The translations under genes were made by a program, and so were the position numbers. Below the pieces are notes generated by a model. That model was not told where the DNA came from and ran no database searches. It worked only from the letters and a program-made list of their open reading frames with translations. A stretch of DNA of 64,000 nt, taken from the NCBI GenBank assembly GCA_013398015.1, contig VZRR01012944.1:438877-502876 (forward strand), written 5' to 3'. The DNA comes from Oreocharis arfaki. Lineage: Eukaryota; Chordata; Aves; Passeriformes; Paramythiidae. Positions 50,801-61,272 of this stretch are shown one piece after another (the stretch's first letter is position 1; each line of letters opens with the position of its first letter).

Positions 50801-53239
50801 CTTCTCATTTAAACCATTCATTTACATTTCAAGAAAGGTTACAGCTTGATGTGGTTGGAACATTTATTTTAAATGAATAACCTCCTAATGAAATACCTCG
50901 AATGAGCACCAAACAGCCAGTGTTTATTAAAAATTACACCTGATTAGTATGGCCTTGAAACTGTTGTGAAGACATAAGATTTCCCCATTGTCTCAATCCG
51001 TAATAAAAAGAAAAAAGAAAAAAATGTGTAGCATGTATAAGTGTAATCTTCGCTTTTTTTTTTTAACCACAGAGCTAAATGAGAGTAGTGTTTTCGCTTG
51101 CAACCCCCCATCATTTTCAAGAGTACCGTGTTATAAAGCAGTAGCCTTTAAAATGCTATTTGTCTAATTAAATCTGATTTTACTGGAACAATACATTTAA
51201 AGGAAAGGCCTAAATAGAGCTTTGTTGTGTTTTGTTCTGCTAAGGCATTTATGATTTGAGAGACAAGATGCTTTATGATTTTATGTAATCTGAAATCCTA
51301 TATATATTTTTTTCTACTGAGAAATATTCACATATTTGTATACAGTACTTTACTAGTAAAATAGAACTGAAATGGTGGACCGTCCACTAAAACGTTTATG
51401 CACGTGCACATATGCACACGTACGTTCTGTGCACTCTCATCTTCATGATCCAGGTTAGCAATGCAGACATGCTTGTCTAGCATTTATGTAAAAATAATAT
51501 GAAAATTGGCTATACCACTCAGAATATGGACTTGAGTCCATGAAGGGAGGGGAAAAAACCTCTTCTTGTACTAGGCGTTTTAGATGCTTTATTGGATTGC
51601 AGCTTTAACTATTCGCTGTACATTAAAAAAAAAATCTTGCAGAAGGAATTGTGGGGGTGGGGGGCAGGGGGAAACACCACTATTATAATAAAATAGAGGA
51701 CTGTTCGAGTGCTTGGCAGTAAATATGTAAAACAAGTATCCTGGCTTATTTGGAAGGGAAAGAGAAGCTGTAGCAGACAGGCTCAATTAACAACTGTAAG
51801 CAGGAGAGGACTTGTATTCCTTCGGTAAATGTAGGAGAGGTCATTTGCTTTAGGATAAAATCTGACAAATTTCAGGTATAGACATAAAGGCTGGAATAAA
51901 TATGACAGAAGATTTTCAGTTGCACATCAAGCATTTTCTATTTGCAATGGCCATTTACATTTTTTCCTCAGTGAATAGATTTCTTTTTTATTAATGTTTT
52001 CCTGAATAATATGTTCTTAAATTAATTGACTGTGAAACAAGCATTTTGGGACAATAGGAATTTTAATACAAGCTCGAAATATCATTTTGCTTTTTAAAAA
52101 ATTCTTTTAGTAATGCCTAATCTATTTTTCTGAACGAAGCACTAAGATAATAAGTTTTTGGCACAGCTTTTACTATGCTAGTTATGTGTAATCATAGAAG
52201 TGAAATCAAATTTTATTTTAAATGAAATCACAGTTTTTCCCCCACAAACTATTCTATTTATGTAATAAACTTCTATTTTTATTTATTTATTTTTTTAATG
52301 ACTAGTTATAAAAGCTTGTACAGATATGCATCTGTAAGCAAACTGGGAATAGGTTAGAGAACACAATTCCCTGGTGTAAAAAGCAAGGTTTAGCAGTAAT
52401 GCTTTTAATCTGGACTTGTAGAGGATTCGGGAGCATCCATAGATCTGCTTCAGTAATTACCATACCCCAAGTGGCACTGGAAGAGACATTTGCCTAAAAA
52501 CTTGATGTCTTCATTACACTGTTTACATTTTAATTAGAAACATGAAAATTAGTGATTCATATGGACAACTATAGTTTAAGTGGGTTTGCTCACCCTCCAA
52601 TAAATCAGAGGGGAAAAAAAGGAGGGGGGTGGGAGAAAAAAAAGGCAACCCCACAACCTGCATCTGCAAGCAGCAAAGCCTCTCAAACCTTACAGTTGTA
52701 ATAAACAGTTTACTAGGAATCATTCATGGGAATAATGTGTTGGTATTAGAAGCTGGTTAGAATGTGCTTTGTATTTTATCAGAGAGGAAATTTCTGTGTA
52801 AATTAGAGATTGTTATTTTAAAGGTCATGCCAATTGCACTCAGTGTTACATGTATGTGATTGGGGTGTGTGTAGGATACACGTGTAGCTTCTGTGTGTAC
52901 ATAAATACGTACATTGTGGCTATATTGAGAAGAATTGGTGTAGGAATATTTTGGCAGTGCTGAGCACTATGTGTGGCTGCAGAGCAGCCAGTTTAGCCTG
53001 TTTCCGTATGTCTCCATAAATACGTGTAAACATTAGTATAGCTGCACATAGAGATGCATATATACAAGTACACGTGTGTGCGTGCACAGAGGCGGGTAAG
53101 GAGATGTGGATAATTTCCGTCTGAATTTTGCATGTACCTGTCAGCACCAGCGGCCTAAAACCATTCCGTCCAGGAGTGATGGGGAGAAGCAGCGGTGCCT
53201 GTCAGTGTCCCTGCCTGAGTCAGCAGCATGTCCACTGCC
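44879..53239. other. Non-genic sequence
   Basis: No gene is recognised over about 8 kb. The longest frame is 154 codons on the minus strand at 47969-48433, overlapped by plus-strand frames, without a domain I can name. The stretch includes a G-rich motif at 51653-51671 and an inverted-repeat/E-box cluster at 51375-51408. An (ATTT)n run lies near 52279-52296. Confidence 0.5.
51375..51408. promoter_or_regulatory. Inverted repeat next to a palindromic E-box
   Basis: GTGGAC-C-GTCCAC is a 13-base inverted repeat (51375-51387), followed 11 bases later by the ten-base palindrome TGCACGTGCA (51399-51408), which contains a CACGTG E-box of the type bound by MYC/MAX, USF and clock bHLH factors. The sites are exact. 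Their use is not shown. Confidence 0.3.
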
Positions 53240-53480
53240 TGTGCCGGGCGACAGTCACTCATCCAGCCCTGCCCTCCCCGGGGGCCGCCGGCCTCCTCCG
53301 CACCAAGGAGAATGACCCCTCTGTCTGGCACGCTCAAGATCCCGAATCGCACCGCATCGGTGTGCGAGTTCAAATCCCTACTCCTGAAGGCAGAGCTGGG
53401 ATTCCAGCTAATGACTCAGAGATACAGAGGGTCAATGCACTGGTGATCTGGAGTACTGAGCCATTGCACCAGCTTAGTTG
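53240..53480. other. Small GC-rich, CpG-containing islet
   Basis: About 140 bases (53240-53380) carry roughly a dozen CpGs in an AT-rich surrounding, for example 'ccgggggccgccggcc' and 'cgaatcgcaccgcatcgg'. To the right lie 'gagttcaaatccc', which resembles a tRNA-type B box, and 'ggcagagctgggattcc', which resembles the antisense core of MIR-like SINEs, then a T15 run. It may be an old SINE fragment, a small regulatory island or an exon. A 142-codon plus-strand frame (53128-53556) crosses it but resembles nothing I know. Confidence 0.35.
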
Positions 53481-54969
53481 TACTTTTTTTTTTTTTTCCC
53501 CTCCTTCCATAACTTACTGTCTCACCCTCCATATTTCCATCCCCATTCCCTTATGATAAAGTGATGATATGCAAAATTGCGTTTCTTCTTTTAAGAATAC
53601 TTAATGGGTCGTATTACTTCAGATTTTAGTTTGATCCACTCAATTTAAAAAAAAAAATGTTTTGCTTGGAGGGAGGGACATGGGAGAATTGTTTTCTACG
53701 CTATTAACTTTGTGTTACGTTAGTTCCATATAGGCTGTTTTGGACATGACACAAATAATACATGGATAGTCAATTTTTTTGAATGGGAGAGCCAGCCTCG
53801 GTAGCAATAAGTAAAAACTTGATGGTTTAATATTAATGTTTTTTTTCCTTAACCAAAAATAAGGAAGTTTCCTTCTCTGTTGCTTTTTTATTGAATTTCT
53901 TTTTGTTGGAATCCTTAAGATTTGTAAGATAATCTTTTCCTCGTCACTCTGCATTCCGTTATTTTCTTTTGTATGTATAAATTTGCATGTTTATGTTTAT
54001 AATTCTTTCTGCATACCTCAGATTTTTAGACATTACATGATATACCTCAGAATAAGCATTTTATAAAGATGTTTTGCATTTACAAATATGAATCACATTT
54101 TTATTCTTTCATCGTTCAAGTGGTGTTTTTGAGCCAGAGAATAAGTAAACCCAGGTATGCCTTGTGGCTATTTTAATGCTTTATGTAAGCATTTCACGTG
54201 CCATAAGTACACAATAATGTCTTTTTTTTTGCATTTGTTTTACTGTAAAATAATACTTCAGTTTGTGTCAAACAGTTTCATACGATGTAAAGATTTGTTT
54301 TCCTTTTTCTTAATTTTTTAATCCAATGTTTTTAATATTGTCTCTGTTTCCTGGTAATTCGGAAGTACTCCAATGAAGTAACTTGGGTGCACACTTTGTA
54401 GTACGATTGACTTAGTGACAATGCTATGTCTTCATTTGTTCTGGTTTTTCTTTTCTTTTTTTTTTTTCCTTTTTGAAGACGTCTCTTTGGGTCTAGGCAT
54501 GTTATAAATGTGGCTGAACAGAACTGTTAACATCTGCAGAGACAGAAACATGCTGCCTGCTTGTACGTACTGCAAAATTCTAATAGTTTTGTGCTATCTG
54601 TTAAATTCAGCGTGCTTTTTGCATTGTGGCACGGAACAGTTGTGCTGTGAGGGAAGCTGGCTGCCTGCCAACCATCGACTATGAAATCCCGGGTACCTGA
54701 GAGCTTATCAGTTCTTTTGATTTGTAAAAGAAAAAGTGATGAAAATGTTGGTAAACTGCCATGAAGGTTTAAGGCTGCTGGAATAAGGAGCCGTGTAATC
54801 AGATTGGAAAATGGAGCTTGAGATTCTCTGCATGTGAAGCAGTCGCCTGTGGACCTACCGAGATGCTGTGCAAGTGCCCGAGCTGACCACTTTGTTAGCA
54901 AATCAGCTTGTTTGCTGCAGCAGCAGGGTAGAATAGTCCTTGTGATGGAATGTAACACAGGTAATATCT

Positions 54970-55110
54970 CTTGCTTTGCGCAATGTAATCAGCTTGCAAT
55001 TAGCTCACTCTACATTAACCTCCTTGATATTTTTCCGTTTTGTAAGATTGTGCACTTTAAACAATTAACTATAGAAAGTAATCCTTCAAGCAAATCAAAG
55101 CAATCCTTTA
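54970..55110. promoter_or_regulatory. Candidate enhancer: C/EBP, homeodomain and TCF/LEF sites
   Basis: Within about 130 bases there is an exact C/EBP palindrome TTGCGCAA (54976-54983), homeodomain-type cores TAATC and CAATTAGC (about 54986-55002), and an exact TCF/LEF site ATCAAAG (55094-55100). The flanking sequence is non-repetitive. The clustering suggests a regulatory element, but this is inferred from motifs only. Conservation and chromatin data are not available here. The overlapping 141- and 143-codon frames on the two strands are not convincing genes. Confidence 0.3.
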
Positions 55111-55269
55111 ATTTTATCACCCTGCTGAAAAAGTATCAGGTGGTCAACTGGTCTTCATCAGCTGCTGGAAATTCTCAGGCTCACTGTAGCGTGGAGAGGT
55201 TCTTTAACCCATTCACATTTAGAAAAATGTCAAGATTTTATATTTCTCACATAATATAATGCTGCATCG

Positions 55270-58200
55270 TGAAACTGCAATTGGAATTGTTTTAATGGAA
55301 AGCCTTGGGAGAGCCCTTTCACATACAGACAGCTTTTACGCTTCTGTTTGTTTAGGCATTTCCATACACTACCTTCTCAGAAAGCTTTGATGACACAGCC
55401 ACTTGTACTGATAATTCCACTGCTTCACCTCCAGTGAACTTGATTCACTAAGGTTGAAGAGAACAAGGCTATCGTTGCTGATCTTCTGCATTGCTTTTTA
55501 ATCCTCTGAAATAAAAGCCAGATAACAGTAAAATTTGTGTGGTAAGCAAACTTCCTTTTAGGTAGGAGAATGAAAGTTTTTATGCAATTTGTGGAAACTT
55601 TAAGTTTCTAGCTAAGAAAAATAAGACTTTATTCAAATTAAGAGAGCAGAACATTACATGCCTTGCTGCTGTTTGAATGGCTTACCCAGCCAAAAGTTCC
55701 TTTGTCTCTTTGACAGTTTTGCATTTTATTACAGGCTAGAATTTTCCAGAGTCATCCTGTAAAGCATGTGGTTATTGGTACCCTCGTAATATTGTGTAAT
55801 AGCAATATGCCTGTATTTAGTGTAAAAGTTTGCTTCTATTTAAATAATTGTGTGACATGCCTTGCTTATTTCTGAACTTAAATCACTCAACAGTTATGCT
55901 CATATGAATAAGAGCAATGAAATTAGTGGCAAACATGTTACGAATAATAGTGCTGCGAATGAGCCTTATTCATACTACATTCATTATATGAAAATAAATT
56001 TTGTTGGTAATTTAAGGCTGTAGTAAATAGTGATCTGAAACTTCTGCCCAGATATTTTGTATAGAAGATGTCGGAAATGGTCAGCAGCTGCTTTGCCAAC
56101 CCCTACAAAAAGTCATTTAATTGAATTCCAGTAGATCATAGCAATAAACTGAATTTATAATACATGATCTGCTTTTACCAATGATATCTGTGAAAGCAGT
56201 ATTGACTGGCTGTGTTAGTCATCTTTTATCTCTCTTTGTAGAATGTGAGCATGTTTTGAAAATACAAAGCCAGGTCCTACTAATCATATTGCATTTATCA
56301 TATTTAATGTTGGCTTTGGCTCAGTTCTTATATGTATAAAAATTCTGGAATTTATGTGCACATCTGTTTTCTGTGTGTCCTGTTTAAAAAAAAAGAAAAA
56401 AACATAACCTGCATACATCATATGCTGCAAAGATCTACTTTATATTCTTTTAGAGGACAAACTCCATTAGATATGCACTTACTGTACATTGGATTGTAAA
56501 TCTTACAATTTAATGGTAATTCAGTGAGCAGTTATTGCTTCTGTGGCCTTTTTTCTTTCTTTTTTGTCCCATCTCACTTGTGAAATAGGGTTACCCTTTA
56601 CAAGTGTCACATCCATAGATTCATCTTTTGTACTCTATAGTTGTTCCTAGTGCATCATTCTAAGTGAAAAGAAAAATAGGAAGCCAAAGCTACAGGAGGG
56701 GCATTGGGGGAGGGAGTTCTATACATAGAAATACAGCATATAGCAGCAGAAAGACCAAGGCAGTTTAGCATCAATCTAACAGATTAAAATTTTGCTGTAA
56801 AGGTACATTTTCTTTAACCTTATTCTCATTCGTTTTCCCATACCACTGTAGTTGGTGTTTGAATTCCCAGGAAGCAGAAATGGTGTCTTAATGATACGAG
56901 CCTTTTTGCCTCGCTTACACTGTTAATACTCTTATCCCTTTTCTGATATGAAATACTTTTTGCAGAAACAATATACACATTTGTAAAGAAATTATGAAAG
57001 GATTCTCCTTTTGAAGATAATGAGTTCTCTTCAGGAACTGCAGGTTACGTGAAACACAAATGAGCTCTAAGTGGAGGGATTTAAAGTCCTGCTACAGCAT
57101 TTAATTTCTTGAGGAAAGGAGTTCAGTTCAAGGTTAGCCTGTTATTGTGGCACTGGCAACTACTTCTCTCATTCCTGTTCTTCTGCCAGCAGTACTGCAC
57201 AAAAGGCAGTCATTTTTATTTAATATGTAGGGAGGTATTAATCACTGCACTGTTTTGTCGCAAAAATTTCTTATCAAATTCATTGTTTCACCACTCATGA
57301 CAATAATAGGTGTTTAATTACTCAATAAGAGCAGTTTATAGATTCCATTTTTCCTGTTTGCTGGACAAATGGTATTGATTTTGTACTTTGATGCAACATG
57401 AAACTGTATTAAACACAATTAGAATTCTAAAGCTGGTAATGTGTATCAGCTATGGTAACTGAGCTCCTTGGTAAAGAAACTGTGTCTTCCAAATTTTCAA
57501 TACATTTAAATTCCCAGGAGAAGAAAGGATCTTTAGGGACATTCCTTTTATTGCATGAGCTCTTGATGTCTTTTTTCTTGTTTTTCACTGGCATTTATGA
57601 TTGCTAAAAACTTTACATATTCAAGACAAATGGTTCATGTAATATTTTTTCAGTTAATAGTCCCTTTATAGTGGTAATAAGTTGTGCAGATTCCAACCTA
57701 CTCAACAATTTTACCATTGTCTCATCCTACCTTCGTGCCATACTTATGAACAAGATACCTTTTGTGAAAAATAAAAATTGTGTACCCCAAGCTTGAGTTT
57801 GGACAGTAAAAATTTATGAAGCTGGGGAAGATAGAAGACTTCTTTTTTTTCCTAGAGCTCTCAGTTTTCTTGAAAAGGTAGCTATTAAGCCACATATGGG
57901 TTTTTCTTTTCTTTTCTTTTTTTTTTTTAAATTTTCTTTTAGTGATGGTTATTATTACACTGTCATTCATGGCATGTTTTTGATATATCAGTACCTGCAT
58001 AGACTTGAGTCTTTTCTTTGGGTAGGATTTTAGTGGATTTACAAAAGTTGCACTGCCAAAATGATTGTTTATTGCTTCCTTTATGGTCAGTACATTTTTA
58101 ATTACAGTTCTTTTCTGCTACTGGCACTTGTGTAACAATTTTCAGTTGGGAGTGTTTAATGTTTTCATATTTTGTGTGTGCTTTTGTTTCCAAAGAGTCA

Positions 58201-58875
58201 GAATTAAACAGTATGAATTGAAGGTGAGCATACTCAAGTATATATATCTGAATCAAGAAAAGAAGAATGATTCCTGTCAATGTGCATTCCATTTTACAAG
58301 CTTGCTTAAGTAACCAAATCTTCCAATAGTTGTTGTTTGTTGGCTTCAAGCTTCTAGGTAAACAAATTAGGATAGCATCCTTAGTGTACAATTCCTACAT
58401 TTTCTACTTCTTTAATTTTATTTCTAGGTTCTGCTTGTAGCCTGTATTTTACCTCATTTAGCTCAGTTTGAGTATTTCTTAAAAATACATTTCTTAAAAA
58501 TGTATCATGATTGAAAAACATTTTTGAAGAAAGCATGTTATGGACAGTAATATCTGTGTTAAAGTTTTCCTGCATCTAAATGCTTTCAAAGTACAGGCGA
58601 AGTAGAGAAAGAAAATGCATTTATTTGAAATAATCACTTAGTTGCGTATGAAGGTCTGGTGTGTGCTTGTTGGGGAGCATGGTTAGTATCAACAAACATC
58701 CATTGTTTAATCACCAATTTTTAAAGAAAGGCGTATTTTTGTTCTCTTCTTTGGGGATCTGTTCATATTGCAGTTTCACAAAATATGTGTTGACATACCT
58801 CTATTCATGATTGTGTTTTAATTGTTTCACATCTTTTACAGAATATTCCCTGAACTCTGAAAAGCTCCAATTCCT
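55270..58875. other. Non-genic AT-rich sequence
   Basis: No exon or mobile element recognised. Pyrimidine-rich low-complexity sequence (TTTTC units running into a T-run) lies at about 57901-57929. Confidence 0.55.
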
Positions 58876-58956
58876 AATTTAAGCTTACCTTAAGAGCTTC
58901 AGTGGGACTACTCATGCTTAAACTTAAGGACATGTTTAAGTGCTTTGCTGAGTCAA
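58876..58956. repeat. Palindromic MITE-like repeat fragment
   Basis: 'gtgggactactcatgctta' and 'gtttaagtgctttgctgagtc' match the right half of the family seen at 25214 (arms with 'cacttaa' and 'gcttaa'). The left part ('aatttaagcttaccttaag') is a degraded arm. The copy is old and incomplete. Confidence 0.55.
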
Positions 58957-59254
58957 ACTTTATACTGGGTGGACCTTCTTGTTTCTCCTTTCAGACAAAT
59001 GATTTATTTCCTATGTGTTCTGAATAACTTGGATACCAATGCCTCATTCCATTGTTTGTGTTATAGGCAGTGAGTTAGGTGTTCTTTGCTTTATGAAAAT
59101 CAATACAAATTTCAATTACACAAACAGCAGGTGAGACATTAAAATTAAAAGGATGTAGGATGCACATTTTAATCTGTGGTGATGTCTCAGCTATCCAGAT
59201 GTTATGGGAAAATTGAATAAATGTAAGTGGGATTCTGAATAATTGAATATATTG

Positions 59255-59523
59255 TTCTTATTTATTTGGATTACTGTAGCACTTAGAGGTCTCAACCAAG
59301 ATGGTGACCTTGTTGTGCTGGTATTGTAAAAACATGTAGTGAGAGACTGTTCTGCGTCAGAGGGGTTACATTCTAAATAGCTGAGACGCACAAAGGTTAA
59401 TAGGGACACAAAGAGGCGCTGAAATGTGAAGAGACTTGCCCAAGGTCGTATAGCAGGTCAGTAGCAGAGCCGTGAGTTAAGCCTACATCTCTGGACTCTT
59501 ATGCACTAGATTGCTTCTCCAAT
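59255..59523 (-). mobile_element. Ancient CORE-SINE (MIR-like) copy
   Basis: On the plus strand the segment starts with 'ttatttatttggattac' and 'tagcacttagaggtctcaac', runs through 'ttgtgctggtattgtaaaa' and 'acattctaaatag', and then shows the SINE core complement 'gacttgcccaaggtcg', 'agcaggtcagtagcagagcc' and 'tctctggactctta'. It ends in the tRNA-like head complement 'gcactagattgcttctcc'. The SINE therefore reads on the minus strand, head at about 59520 and tail at about 59255. Near full-length copies of this old amniote family in a bird are uncommon because most are too decayed to see. The exact subfamily name is not assigned. Confidence 0.7.
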
Positions 59524-61139
59524 GATTAAACCATCTGCCTTTAATAGCTATTGAGGGAAGTAATTGTGTTTGATTTAGCAGGGAATTTTGGACAGTGATA
59601 TTTGTCTGCATTTCTACTTGGTTTTTGCATGTCGTAGAAGATCTAGAGATACAATTCGATAATATGGGAAAGAACATTAAAGCATGATTCTTACTTTGCC
59701 TCACTTACTGTAAATTTTGCAGATACTTCTGAAGAGGTGGATGCTGTTTCATAGAGTGCTAGCTGCAACTGCTGGTGTTTGTTGCTGACTTTCACACCTA
59801 TTTTTGCTTCATGTAAAATCAGAGGTAGGGCTAGCCACTTTGATTGGCTCTCAGGGAATAAAGTTTTAATTACTTTGGCCAAGCCATCCTGAAGCCTGTA
59901 TCCTCCTTATGACAGTTCACTTCAGAAGCTACACTGCTTCATTTCAGTAACTTTATTACCATTTGGCTCAGAGATTGCTATTTCGCCTTGGCCACAGATT
60001 TCATCAGTTGCCCGGTTCACCTTTGTCCACACTATACTTGTGAAATGACCTGCTCCTTTAGTGCTTGTCAATAGTAAATTGCTGCATCCTTAGTGTCCAG
60101 GCTGAAGCACAGTAAAGAACACAGCTCTTTATTAAATTACTGGATTTTACACTAAATTTTTTTGGATTAAACCTGAATGTGAAAAGTCTTAATTACCATT
60201 TAATACCAAGTAATTAAAGCACTGGCCAGGGTCAACTATATAAAGCGCATCAGTTTGAACTGCCACCTGATTAATAGGCTTGGTGATAGGAAAAGTTCAG
60301 CACAAAAGCATGCTCTGCTAGGGTCACTGCTTTAACAGCTGTAGAAAGACCAGTTTTTGCTGTAATTCGGGTCTAACAATTGGATCAAAATAATAATTTG
60401 TGAGGTGTTCATGGTTGGCTTCTCCAGTGTGATGTCAGGTGAATTATTTGAATTTGACATCAGTTAAATTGGTTTTGTAGGCTATATTGATGAGCAGACT
60501 GGTTTGGCTCAGATCTTTTCTTAATTTCGTTTACGTTCTTCAAAATTAACAATCAGGTAGAGTTTTTTTTTTCCAGACTTGTCTTCTAGGTCAGAGATAA
60601 GTTCAGGGAAGGATAGAAGGTAGTAATGTGCATCAGTTCTGTGTCTATATTTTCATCTGTTCGCATACAGTCGTTGATTTATTGTAGCTCAGGTGCTGTC
60701 TGCGCTTTGGCTTGTGTTTGTCTGGGAGTGTGTGTTTGGGAGTGTGTGTATCCACGGAGTAGTACCGAGTAGCGAGCTTAATAGCTGTATTTTTATATCC
60801 CTGTACATACATCTGTATGTATCTCTCTATATATGCACATATACATACCTCCAAGTGTTGTATTGTACTGTGTTATAAAAGCTTTTCCTGTGCCATACTT
60901 AGCCCCACAGGCTCTGGGCTGCAGGATCATTCAAAAATTGTGCTGTGTTCACATTTAGTATAGTGCTGTTTTGTTTTGTTTTTTAAACTCTTAACAGTTT
61001 ATTGATGGGGCCTGAACAAACTGCTGCACCTTCAGAGGACTCAATTAGCTTTTTCCGGGCTCAGTGTGTGTGCAGCAGGCAGCCCATGCATTAGCAATTG
61101 CAGGATGGGAGCTATAATGATTTTCACCTACTGACGGCT
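59524..61139. other. Non-genic sequence
   Basis: No gene recognised. An isolated TATATAAAG (60237-60245) lies beside several TAATTA-type homeodomain cores (about 60190-60220). GT-rich stretches lie near 60720-60750, and a GTTTT run lies near 60969-60985. Confidence 0.5.
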
Positions 61140-61225
61140 CTGTGAGCATTAATTTTGACAACACCCTACAAAGCAGGTAAGCGTGGTTATCCCCACTTTA
61201 TTACTGAGCCCACCAGAGGAAGGAT
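61140..61225. mobile_element. MIR/CORE-SINE-like fragment
   Basis: 'tgtgagcattaatttt', 'acaacaccctacaaagcagg' and 'ttatccccactttattactg' follow the order of an old amniote MIR-like repeat segment. The match is short and diverged. The fragment is followed directly by a possible palindromic-repeat arm. Confidence 0.45.
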
Positions 61226-61228
61226 TAA

Positions 61229-61272
61229 AGCCTCGATCCTACCGATAAGTGTGCATGTGCTTAGCTCTAAAA
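61229..61272. repeat. Possible palindromic MITE-like repeat arm
   Basis: 'gcctcgatcctaccgataag' followed by 'tgtgcatgtgcttagctc' resembles one arm of the family at 25214. Only one arm is visible and the similarity is partial. Confidence 0.35.

Noticed and set aside
54527..55259. Overlapping 143-codon minus and 141-codon plus frames
   Set aside because: They are mutually antisense with protein-unlike composition. The region is better explained as non-coding, possibly regulatory.
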